A DNA stretch of 64,000 nucleotides. Source: Polyangiaceae bacterium. Lineage in GTDB: Bacteria; Myxococcota_A; Polyangia; Polyangiales; Polyangiaceae. The translations under genes were made by a program, and so were the position numbers. The DNA lies in NCBI GenBank assembly GCA_041389725.1, contig JAWKRG010000009.1, positions 1-64,000 of the forward strand, read 5' to 3'. The first letter of the stretch is position 1, and every line of letters begins with the position of its first letter. Below, one piece after another: positions 57,297 to 64,000 of this stretch. The notes under the pieces were generated by a model that saw only the letters and a list, made by a program, of their open reading frames with translations, did not search any database and was not told the DNA's origin.

Positions 57297-58484
57297 TCAG
57301 GGCTGCACGATGCTCACCGCATCTGGATCGCGGTGTAGGATCTTTCCGGTCTCGCCGGGACAGCCCCAGCACGTGCTGAAGTGCAGCCGCGGACGGATGT
57401 ATCCGCTGTAGGCCAGGGCGACGGGGCCTGGCTCGTCGAGCATCACGTAGCTTGCCGACAGTGCGTAGCGCTTCTCACCGAGTACGTGTAGCGCCACCAC
57501 GAAACTCACCGTTTTTCCGGAGCGGGCGGCGACGAGCAAGAATTCCGAACCCGCCACGGGATTCCAGAGCAATGGCGACACCGTGAAGAGGAACCCCTTC
57601 TTGTCCCCAGGGCCCCTTTCCACCACCGTGTTTGCCGCTTCGGGCTCGTGGAAGAACTGAATGTCCTTGGCCAGAGACGCGGTCTTGGGATCCGTGCGCA
57701 GGATGTCTTCCAGCTCCTTGGCGGTGAGGCGAATCTTGCGAAAGGTGGGGCCCAGGCGCGGCTCCTTCACCACCGCCGCGTTGGGCGCGCCAGCGCAGCA
57801 GCGAAAAGCGGTGTCGTCGCTCTTGGTTTCCGGGTCGATGCCGCGACGCGCAGCGCAGCGATGCTCTGTGCTCGCGTCGCTCTTGCCGGCGCCCCGAACC
57901 GAGGCGCGGCGTGGACCTTCTTCGGGCACGACGTCACTGTGCGTCCACTCGCGATGGGCGGCGCCCATGCCCAGTACCTCGAAACCCGTTGCACACGTGC
58001 GGGGTTCTTCGGCGCAGCGGGCGTCCCAGGCCGCGCCCGTGGGGTAGGCGTCTCCCGCGGGGCCACGACACGCGCGCTCCCACTCGAGCTCCGTGCACAA
58101 GCGCCCGCCACGCTGCGCACATTTCTTCCGTGCCTCTTCCCGCGAAAGGCCGAGCAGCGGTGGCTGAGTAGGGTCGTTCGGATAGGGCAGGCGATCCATC
58201 TTGAACTCGCCTAGTTCGACGGTGCTTGCCATGGGCTCGAGTTCGGGAAGCCGGCCGGGCTCACCAGGCACCGTGCCGGCTGTAAACGCGCCGGCAGGGA
58301 TGTCGATCCGCTCTTCGGCCAGCGGCGCATTGCGGGGAGGCCGCGACGAACCGACGGCGGCGGCGGACGCGGATGCGCTGGGGCCCGGGGGCGCGCTCGA
58401 ATCTGCGTTCGCGTTCGGGTCGGAGGGTTTGCCCTTGCAGCCCACGGCGAGGAGCAGAACGGTGACAGGAAGGACTTGCCGCAC
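57297..58484 (-). CDS. Lipoprotein with formylglycine-generating-enzyme-like domain
   Basis: The 395-residue protein has a lipobox (TVLLLAVGCKGK), a Pro/Ser linker, and an FGE/sulfatase-modifying-factor fold (EERIDIPAGAFTAGTVPGEP; PLLGLSREEARKKCAQRGGR; LCTELEWERACRGPAGDAYP; TAFRCCAGAP). In FGE these segments form the core, but here the order ends with a CC pair at residues 239-240 and a new 150-residue C-terminal domain (KLTAKELEDILRTDPKTASL-like; FHEPEAANTVVERGPG; STCWGCPGE). Oxidation of a sulfatase Cys is not proven, and many family members have other roles. It is in the envelope. Confidence 0.75.
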   Translation of the reverse strand: MRQVLPVTVLLLAVGCKGKPSDPNANADSSAPPGPSASASAAAVGSSRPPRNAPLAEERIDIPAGAFTAGTVPGEPGRLPELEPMASTVELGEFKMDRLPYPNDPTQPPLLGLSREEARKKCAQRGGRLCTELEWERACRGPAGDAYPTGAAWDARCAEEPRTCATGFEVLGMGAAHREWTHSDVVPEEGPRRASVRGAGKSDASTEHRCAARRGIDPETKSDDTAFRCCAGAPNAAVVKEPRLGPTFRKIRLTAKELEDILRTDPKTASLAKDIQFFHEPEAANTVVERGPGDKKGFLFTVSPLLWNPVAGSEFLLVAARSGKTVSFVVALHVLGEKRYALSASYVMLDEPGPVALAYSGYIRPRLHFSTCWGCPGETGKILHRDPDAVSIVQP

Positions 58485-58644
58485 GGCAGGCGGAGCCTAG
58501 CCCAAGAGCGCGTGGCTGCGCGCCCACTGCGAGGTGGACGCAGTATCCGCAAATGGGTCTCGAGAGGGTGCCACCGTCTGAATGTTAACTTCGCATACTT
58601 GGCAACAAACTGGCCGAAATCCCGACTGGGGTTAGGATGAAGCC

Positions 58645-58905
58645 GTGCCGCACCCCCTGGCCACGCAGCTGGCGCCCATCATCGATCTCGACGTGCCCGA
58701 GCTGCAGTCGATCGTGGCGCGTTGGGTCGTGAACGAGTCCGATGAACTCGAGCGAGCCCGATATCGCGCCTTCGGGGCAGACTTGCGTGGACTGAAGGAG
58801 CGGATCTTAGCGCGACCGAATCCCCCCAGCGAAGAAGAGGTAGAGATTGCCATCACGGCGATGCTCGCGCTGGTCGGCCATCGTCTACGCAACCAGCACG
58901 TGTGA
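58645..58905 (+). CDS. Small helical protein, unknown function
   Basis: The 86-residue protein starts at GTG 58645. It is mostly helical (VPELQSIVARWVVNESDELE; YRAFGADLRGLKERILAR; EEEVEIAITAMLALVGHRLR) with no signal peptide. Its stop overlaps the GTG start of the LarA-like gene (GTGTGA), so the two are co-translated. It may assist LarA, but the LarB, LarC and LarE cofactor proteins are larger and do not match. The 160 bp upstream, which include an AT-richer TGTTAACTTCGCATAC stretch, probably hold the promoter. Confidence 0.7.
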   Translation: MPHPLATQLAPIIDLDVPELQSIVARWVVNESDELERARYRAFGADLRGLKERILARPNPPSEEEVEIAITAMLALVGHRLRNQHV

Positions 58906-60053
58906 CCCACTCCTTCGCAGAGGCGGAACTGGCGCGCTGCGCCCGCGACTTGTCGGTCGTCTCGCCGCTCCCAGTCTCCGAAGGCGCTAGCGCGCTGCAA
59001 CTCTGCAGGCGCGCCCTGGACGCGCCCAAGGGGAGTGGCGGACTTCACTCGGACGCCGCGGGCGCGAAGCGCATCGCCGTGATCGTGAGTGACGCGAGTC
59101 GCGATGAACCGCGGGACGCATTGCTGGGCGCAGTGTTGGAACGGTTGCCGCGCGAGCGTGTCGTTTTGGTCATCGCGACCGGCACGCACGCCACCGACGA
59201 CACGACTGTGATCCCGCAAGCGTATCGCGACCTTCCCGTCGTCGTTCACGACGCCCGGGACGCCGACCGCCACGTCGACCTTGGGACGACCGCGCGAGGA
59301 ACCCGCGTACGCATCGACCGAGCGGTCGCCGAGGCTGACTTGGTGATCGCCACCGGACGAGTGCGGCCCCACTACTTTGCTGGCCTGTCCGGCGGCGTGA
59401 AGTCCGTGTTCCCGGGCTGCGCGCTAGCGGAGGACGCCCTGCAGAACCACTTGCTCAAGGCGCATCCGAGCGCCCGCCTGGGTCGGGTCGACGGCAACGT
59501 CTGTCGCTTTGACATGGAAGAAGCTGCGGCGCGTTTGCCCGGGCAGCTGCGGATCCTGAACGTGCTCTGCGACGTGGACGGCGGCGCCATGGACGCCGCT
59601 TTTGGCGATGCGACGCTCGCGCACCGCGCTCTGGCCGCCACCGCCGCTCGCGTCTTCACCGTCGTCGCACCGCGTTCACGCCTGATCGTGGTTGCCGATC
59701 GACCCCCTGTCACGCACACCCTTTATCAAGCCTCGAAACTGATTCCCCCTGCTGCCGCCTTGCTCGAGCCGGGGGGCGTCGTGGTGGTGGTGGCGGACTG
59801 CGCGGGGGGGACCGGGCCGCTGCAGCGGGTGAATCGAGGGATCTACGAACTGGGGCTGGTCCCCCAACTACCCGCCGATCACTCGATCTGGTTGGTGAGT
59901 CAGCTGCCCGACGAGATCGCTCGCTCGACGTACGCGCGGCCCTTCCACCGGCTCGAGGACGCGCTGCGCGAAGCCGCGTCGCTCAGGAGCGACGGTCCGA
60001 TCCCGGCCTTGTGGCGCGCTGGTGAGTGCATCGCGCGCCCCGTTTCTGCATGA
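58902..60053 (+). CDS. larA: LarA-like nickel-pincer racemase/epimerase family protein
   Basis: The 383-residue protein has the LarA (DUF2088) plan: N-terminal IVSDASRDEPRDALLGAVLE, LVIATGTHATDDT (the family GTHR/GTHA block), VIATGRVRPHYFAGLSGGVK followed by SVFPGCALAEDALQNH, and a C-terminal domain with DAAFGDATLAHRALA and VADRPPVTHTLYQASK. LarA enzymes use a nickel-pincer nucleotide to racemise lactate or epimerise other 2-hydroxyacids. No larB, larC or larE gene for cofactor synthesis is in the window, so the cofactor must come from elsewhere in the genome or the protein acts differently. The substrate is open. Confidence 0.8.
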   Translation: MTHSFAEAELARCARDLSVVSPLPVSEGASALQLCRRALDAPKGSGGLHSDAAGAKRIAVIVSDASRDEPRDALLGAVLERLPRERVVLVIATGTHATDDTTVIPQAYRDLPVVVHDARDADRHVDLGTTARGTRVRIDRAVAEADLVIATGRVRPHYFAGLSGGVKSVFPGCALAEDALQNHLLKAHPSARLGRVDGNVCRFDMEEAAARLPGQLRILNVLCDVDGGAMDAAFGDATLAHRALAATAARVFTVVAPRSRLIVVADRPPVTHTLYQASKLIPPAAALLEPGGVVVVVADCAGGTGPLQRVNRGIYELGLVPQLPADHSIWLVSQLPDEIARSTYARPFHRLEDALREAASLRSDGPIPALWRAGECIARPVSA

Positions 60054-60170
60054 CGCGCCGCGCCGCGGAGGCCGAGCGCGGTCCGTTCATGACGCGCCCC
60101 GGGTTTCGAGCTAGAAGGCCCTTTCACCAAGCGTGTGTCCAGTCGACACGCGCGCAGACATCGAGGCGCG

Positions 60171-62138
60171 ATGACCGAATCCAAGGTGTCCTTTCCCGGG
60201 CGCGTGCTGCTGCTGACCGAGGACGAGGATCTGCTCAAGAAGCAACTGCAGGGGGATACCGTCGACTACGACCCGAAGCTGAAGCTCGTTGACAACATTT
60301 CCACCGACGAGATCACACCGGGCTGGGTTTGTTACTACTTCGACGAGACCCTGGCCCGCTACTGCCTGGTCGGACTGCGCGGCGGGGTGATCGAGAAGGA
60401 CTCCATCAAGGGTGGTGGCTTCTCCGTCATCGTCAGTGGCCGGAGCAAGGGATGCGGAAGCTCGCGAGAGACGGCGCCCTACTCGGAGCTGAAGGCTGGG
60501 ATCAAGCTGGTGGTCGCTCAGAGCATCGAGAAGATCTACGGCCAGAACTGCCAAAACATCGGGCTGCTCACCACCACCGACTTCTCGATCCTGGAGCGCA
60601 TCCAGCGCGGAGAAGCCATCGACATCAGCGAGTTCACCAAGGGGCTCGATCCCATCAGCGCGCAGATCGTCGAGCAGGGTGGCTTGTTCGACTACAACAA
60701 GCGGCGCATGGCCGGCGAAATCGCGCCCCCGCCCGTGACCACGCGCGCCCGACCCATGACCCTGTGCGAGAAGATCATCGCGCGCCGCGCGATCGCCGAC
60801 GCCAAGACGGGCGCCCTGGGGGTGGACGCCGTGCAGCCTGGGGATGCCCTTTTCGTGCGAACGGACGTGCGCTTTTCCCACGAATACGTGACTCCCATGG
60901 CGGACTCGCTTTTCCGCGCGGGCTTCGGCCCCGAAGCGAAGGTGACCGAGCCCGAAAGCGTATTCGCCTTCCGCGATCACCTCACGTTCTTGGACAGGGT
61001 GATGCCCGACGCTCATCGCAAGATGGGGCTCGATGCTCAGGCCGCGTCCCTCAAGACGGTCCAGGAGACCTTCAGCAAGCGCCATGGCATCCGCCTCTAT
61101 GGCGAAGTGGAGCGCGACGGCAAGACCGTCGGTAGCGAAGCCATCTGCCACAACAAGGTGATCGAAGAACTCGCCTTGCCTGGGCAAGTCGTCGCCGGTA
61201 CGGATTCGCACACGTGCATGGCTGGCGCGCTGGGTTGCTTCGCCTTTGGTGTCGGCAGCACCGACATGGCGAACGCTTGGTTCACGCGCGACGTGCGCGT
61301 GCGCGTGCCGGAAACGGTTCGCTTCGTGCTCACCTCGGAGCTGGCTCCTGGCGTGTGCGCGAAGGACGTGATGCTCCATATCCTGAGCCTGCCGCACTTC
61401 AAGACGGGTAAGGGCATCGGCCAGGTTCTGGAGTTCGCAGGCTCGGGCATTGGCGGCCTGTCTCTCGACGAGCGAGCCACCCTGACCAACATGGCCGTCG
61501 AGGCCGGCAGCTTCACGGGCATCATCGAAGCCGACGAACGTGTCGTCGAGTACTTGTCGGCGATGCGCGGCTTGGACAAGGAGCGGCTGCGGCCGCTGAT
61601 CGTGCGTGCCGACGAGGGCGCCAGCTATGCCGCCGTATTCGAGGTGGATCTGTCCAAGATCGTGCCCATGGTGGCAACCCCTGGGGATCCACGAAACGGC
61701 GTCCCCTTGCGTGAGCTGGCCGCGCAGGGCGACGTTGCTGTGTCCATCGCCTACGGTGGGTCGTGCACCGGCGGGAAAAAGGCGGACATGGACATGTACG
61801 CGGCAGTGCTGCAGCGCGCTCTGGACAAGGGCAAGCGAGTGGCGGAAGGCGTCAAGCTGTACATTCAGTTTGGTTCACAGCACATCCGTGACTACGCCAT
61901 CGAGCGTGGATACATCGACGTGTTCAACCGCGCCGGAGCGGAATTGGTCGATCCTTCGTGCGGTGCATGCATTCGTGCGGGGCCCGGCGTGAGCATGAGT
62001 GCAGACGAAGTGACGGTCAGCGCCATCAATCGCAACTTTCCTGGACGAAGCGGTCCAGGAAAGGTGTACCTCGCCAGTCCGTTGGTCGTGGCAGCCAGCG
62101 CCGTGGCCGGCAAGATAGTCAGCCCGGATAGCATCTAG
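60171..62138 (+). CDS. Aconitase-family fusion, swivel (LeuD-like) domain first, then LeuC-like domains
   Basis: The 655-residue protein joins the two subunits of isopropylmalate-type dehydratases in reverse order. Residues 40-190 are a LeuD-like swivel domain (NISTDEITPGW; SGRSKGCGSSRETAPYSEL). Residues 195-655 are LeuC/aconitase catalytic domains (LCEKIIARRA; GTDSHTCMAGALGCFAFGVG with Cys350; EGASYAAVFEVDLSKIVPMV; YGGSCTGGKKADM; DPSCGACIRAGPG) with the three Cys that hold a [4Fe-4S] cluster. AcnB has a similar order, but with an N-terminal helical domain that is absent here. The substrate is not clear: aconitate, homoaconitate, isopropylmalate or another. ATG 60171 is the start. A gene for a SlyD-like protein follows. 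Confidence 0.85.
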   Translation: MTESKVSFPGRVLLLTEDEDLLKKQLQGDTVDYDPKLKLVDNISTDEITPGWVCYYFDETLARYCLVGLRGGVIEKDSIKGGGFSVIVSGRSKGCGSSRETAPYSELKAGIKLVVAQSIEKIYGQNCQNIGLLTTTDFSILERIQRGEAIDISEFTKGLDPISAQIVEQGGLFDYNKRRMAGEIAPPPVTTRARPMTLCEKIIARRAIADAKTGALGVDAVQPGDALFVRTDVRFSHEYVTPMADSLFRAGFGPEAKVTEPESVFAFRDHLTFLDRVMPDAHRKMGLDAQAASLKTVQETFSKRHGIRLYGEVERDGKTVGSEAICHNKVIEELALPGQVVAGTDSHTCMAGALGCFAFGVGSTDMANAWFTRDVRVRVPETVRFVLTSELAPGVCAKDVMLHILSLPHFKTGKGIGQVLEFAGSGIGGLSLDERATLTNMAVEAGSFTGIIEADERVVEYLSAMRGLDKERLRPLIVRADEGASYAAVFEVDLSKIVPMVATPGDPRNGVPLRELAAQGDVAVSIAYGGSCTGGKKADMDMYAAVLQRALDKGKRVAEGVKLYIQFGSQHIRDYAIERGYIDVFNRAGAELVDPSCGACIRAGPGVSMSADEVTVSAINRNFPGRSGPGKVYLASPLVVAASAVAGKIVSPDSI

Positions 62139-62149
62139 CTGGAGGCCGC

Positions 62150-62749
62150 GTGAGCGACAGCGTCTGTCCCGGAGTTTGGGTGACCCTGCACACCTTGGTG
62201 CGTGACGGCGACGGCGAGACCGTTGCCGACGAAACGGTCGAGCGCTTGGTGGGCTACGGCCAGCTTCTGCCCCGGGTCGAAACGGCAGTTTCTGGTGCGA
62301 CGGTGGGCACCAAGCGAACGCTCTCCCTACGCGCAGCTGATGCCTTCGGGGATCGTGATCCGAAGGCGATCGTGGAAGTCGATCGCGACGAGTTCCCCGA
62401 AGACGTCATGCCGGGGGACCACTTCGACGCCGAGGATGCCGCGGGAAAGTTCGTCCTCTTGACCGTGCTGGACGTGGATTCGGAGCGTGTGGTTCTGGAC
62501 CAGAACCACCCCCTGGCCGGTCAGGCGCTGACCCTCGAGCTCGAAGTGCGAGCGTTGCGCTTGGCCAGCTCCGACGAACTCGCGGCCGCCGAGGCGGCTC
62601 TGGAAGCCGCGCCCGAGCCTGACATTTCCCTCATCCCCACGCAGGCCTTGCTTGCGGGGGCAAAGGGGCGCTACGAGGACCCACAACGCACGGCGAAGGC
62701 CCCGCGAGCCGCTCGGGGGCGCCGCGGCAAATCTGGAGACAAGAGATGA
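62150..62749 (+). CDS. SlyD-like FKBP peptidyl-prolyl isomerase
   Basis: The 199-residue protein starts at GTG 62150 with GGAGG 4 nt upstream. It has the SlyD plan: GVWVTLHTLVRDGDGETV and YGQLLPRVETAVSGATVG of the FKBP half, an inserted flap domain (DRDEFPEDVMPGDHF; VVLDQNHPLAGQALTLEL), and a Lys/Arg-rich C-terminal tail (PRAARGRRGKSGDK) instead of the His/Cys-rich metal tail of E. coli SlyD. It should act as a cytosolic proline isomerase and chaperone. It is first in a run of four overlapping genes that ends with an HtrA-type protease, a sensible protein-quality-control group. Confidence 0.85.
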   Translation: MSDSVCPGVWVTLHTLVRDGDGETVADETVERLVGYGQLLPRVETAVSGATVGTKRTLSLRAADAFGDRDPKAIVEVDRDEFPEDVMPGDHFDAEDAAGKFVLLTVLDVDSERVVLDQNHPLAGQALTLELEVRALRLASSDELAAAEAALEAAPEPDISLIPTQALLAGAKGRYEDPQRTAKAPRAARGRRGKSGDKR

Positions 62750-62988
62750 GTCAATCCGAGACCCTCAAATTGGACGTTCGTGTTCGCGAACGTCTCCTCG
62801 CTCGCGGCCAGCTCGACCCCAAGGAGGTCGAGAGCTACCTGCAGAGCCTTCAAGATCGCGAGGCCGATAGCGAGGCCCTCGAGCTACAGCAACCTGCGCT
62901 GAGCTCCAGCCACGAAATCGCGACCGTGCCCACGACTGGCAGTGTGGGAGCGGAGGCCGGCTCGGACGAGGACTTGGAGGCTCCGTGA
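62746..62988 (+). CDS. Small acidic protein, unknown function
   Basis: The 80-residue protein overlaps the SlyD-like gene by ATGA and the DUF1844 gene by GTGA. It has a basic helical N-terminal half (LDVRVRERLLARGQLDPKEV; ESYLQSLQDREADSE) and an acidic, unstructured C-terminal half. No family is recognised. Its placement between an isomerase and DUF1844 suggests a shared role. Confidence 0.7.
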   Translation: MSQSETLKLDVRVRERLLARGQLDPKEVESYLQSLQDREADSEALELQQPALSSSHEIATVPTTGSVGAEAGSDEDLEAP

Positions 62989-63311
62989 GCGACAACGGCC
63001 CGGACTCCAAGCAGCAGCGGCAAGCGCGAGAAGCATTCGATGATGCGACGGGGGAGCAGCTCCCTGCCATCGACTTCGCTACCTTCGTGCTCTCGCTGGC
63101 GCACTCCGGGCGAGTTCATCTGGGGGACGCGCCGGATCCTGCCGCAGGGACCCAGGGCATCGAGGGCGCGATGGCGCGCCAGACCATCGACTTGCTGGCG
63201 CTGCTTCAGGAAAAGACGAAGGGCAATCTCAGTGGCGAGGAGGAGACCCTGCTGGCACAGGCGCTGTACGACTTGCGCATGCGCTACGTGGAGGTCATGA
63301 AGCCCAGGTGA
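62985..63311 (+). CDS. DUF1844 family protein
   Basis: The 108-residue protein matches DUF1844 by PAIDFATFVLSLAHSGRVHLG, then QTIDLLALLQEKTKGNLSGE and LLAQALYDLRMRYVEV. DUF1844 proteins are cytosolic and of unknown function, seen in many delta-proteobacterial and other genomes. The start is GTG 62985, and the stop overlaps the start of the HtrA gene (GTGA). It ties the operon SlyD-like, small protein, DUF1844 and HtrA together. Confidence 0.88.
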   Translation: MSDNGPDSKQQRQAREAFDDATGEQLPAIDFATFVLSLAHSGRVHLGDAPDPAAGTQGIEGAMARQTIDLLALLQEKTKGNLSGEEETLLAQALYDLRMRYVEVMKPR

Positions 63312-64000
63312 AGCGCCGTCCACGTTCCCTACACCTCGTGGTGCTCACGATTGCCGTCGCCAGTTGTGGCAGCTGCAAGCGGGGAGGTGCAGGGGGGCCT
63401 GACGCTGGTGCATCGGCGACTGCCGCGTCGCCCGCGCCCGCGCCCCCTCCGGCGCCGCTGCCCGCGGCACCGCCTGCCGGGGTGCCCCGGAGCTTTGCGG
63501 ACCTCGCGGAGAAGGCGGATCCAGCGGTGGTGTACGTGAAGACGCTGCAAGAGCAGCGTGGCCGCACCGGAAGACGGCGCGTGATAGGCGAAGGGCTGGG
63601 AAGCGCCTTCGTCTACGATCCCGACGGTCTCATCCTCACGAACAATCACGTGGTCGAGTCCGCCACGGACATCCGCGTGATTTTTCGGGGAAAGCAGGAG
63701 ATGAAGGCGACCATCGTCGGGCGAGACCCGCCGACGGACCTGGCCGTGCTCAAAGTGGACCAAAAGGGACTCGCCCACTTGCCCTTGGGCGACTCGGACG
63801 CGACGCGCGTTGGCGATTGGGTCGTCGCCATCGGCAATCCTTTCGGTCTGTCCCACACCGTCTCCGCTGGCATCGTCTCCGCAAAAGGGCGCACCGGGCA
63901 GGACGTGAAGGGTCTGGGCGACGGGTCGGGCTACTACAACTTCCTGCAGACCGACGCGAGCATCAATCCCGGCAACTCCGGCGGGCCGCTGCTGGACATG
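63308..64000 (+). CDS. HtrA/DegP-type serine protease, partial at window end
   Basis: The gene starts at GTG 63308 and runs off the window, giving 231 residues. A signal peptide with a lipobox-like Cys (LTIAVASCGSCKRG) and a Pro/Ala linker precede the trypsin-like domain: SFADLAEKADPAVVYVKTLQ, His in LTNNHVVES, Asp in PTDLAVLKVD, and Ser in NPGNSGGPLL. All three catalytic residues are present. PDZ domains would follow beyond 64000. It is probably a periplasmic, membrane-tethered protein-quality-control protease. Its operon partners include a SlyD-like isomerase. Confidence 0.92.
   Translation, partial: MKRRPRSLHLVVLTIAVASCGSCKRGGAGGPDAGASATAASPAPAPPPAPLPAAPPAGVPRSFADLAEKADPAVVYVKTLQEQRGRTGRRRVIGEGLGSAFVYDPDGLILTNNHVVESATDIRVIFRGKQEMKATIVGRDPPTDLAVLKVDQKGLAHLPLGDSDATRVGDWVVAIGNPFGLSHTVSAGIVSAKGRTGQDVKGLGDGSGYYNFLQTDASINPGNSGGPLLDM

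Noticed and set aside
60111..61397. A 428-codon open frame opposite the aconitase-family fusion
   Set aside because: Same reason: antisense to a clear enzyme, with no motif and His/Val-rich composition typical of mirror frames.

Overview
The window looks like a chromosome segment of a high-GC myxobacterium (Myxococcota, probably Polyangiales/Sorangiineae). This is inferred from gene content, not from a marker gene. The signs are many Cys-rich or Gly/Ser-linker lipoproteins, a Ser/Thr kinase beside a PEGA/TPR protein and an FHA-type sigma-54 activator, paired ECF sigma modules, GTG starts and ATGA/GTGA overlaps. No rRNA, tRNA, CRISPR array, insertion sequence or phage gene was recognised.

Layout. 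1-1.8 kb: a zinc-ribbon DUF4178 protein and a partial membrane protein. 1.86-5.2 kb: three adjacent genes on both strands (a tail-domain protein, a small exported protein and glpA), each broken by several frameshifts although the protein signal continues across every break. This is most simply a patch of poor sequence. 5.2-8.6 kb: glpB and two radical SAM proteins. 8.6-13.6 kb: lipoproteins and ECF module 1 (exported barrel-like protein, sigma factor, membrane/TPR partner). 13.7-18.2 kb: a dihydroorotate-dehydrogenase-like protein and nifJ. 18.5-23.1 kb: acnA, an enoyl-CoA hydratase and a dienelactone hydrolase. 23.2-27.3 kb: lipoproteins and ECF module 2. 27.5-31.7 kb: a papain-like protease with an extra helical domain, then divergent beta-helix and pectate-lyase-like lipoproteins sharing a palindrome-rich promoter region. 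31.7-36.2 kb: a four-gene signalling operon (FHA/sigma-54 activator, lipoprotein, Ser/Thr kinase, TPR/PEGA protein). 36.3-39.1 kb: a lipoprotein coupled to a B12-type radical SAM enzyme. 39.1-42.5 kb: a peptide-type ABC transporter without ATPases. 42.6-48.4 kb: surface lipoproteins and a small barrel-like protein. 48.5-55.5 kb: two-domain PPK2, phospholipase D-like lipoprotein, acyltransferase, CtpA protease, small ribbon-helix-helix protein, alpha/beta hydrolase. 55.5-58.5 kb: a kinase-tail-like lipoprotein, a soluble histidine kinase and an FGE-like lipoprotein. 58.6-64 kb: LarA-like protein, a fused aconitase-family enzyme with the swivel domain first, and an operon of SlyD-like FKBP, small protein, DUF1844 and HtrA (cut by the window end).

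How it fits together. glpA/glpB, NifJ and the LarA-like protein suggest some capacity for low-oxygen carbon metabolism beside the TCA enzyme AcnA. Much of the rest is envelope and surface biology with its regulators. The best candidates for something new are the duplicated ECF/TPR/barrel modules, the permuted aconitase-family fusion, the lipoprotein with a FAM20/HipA-like kinase tail, the radical SAM enzyme coupled to a lipoprotein, and the cytosolic papain-like protease fusion.
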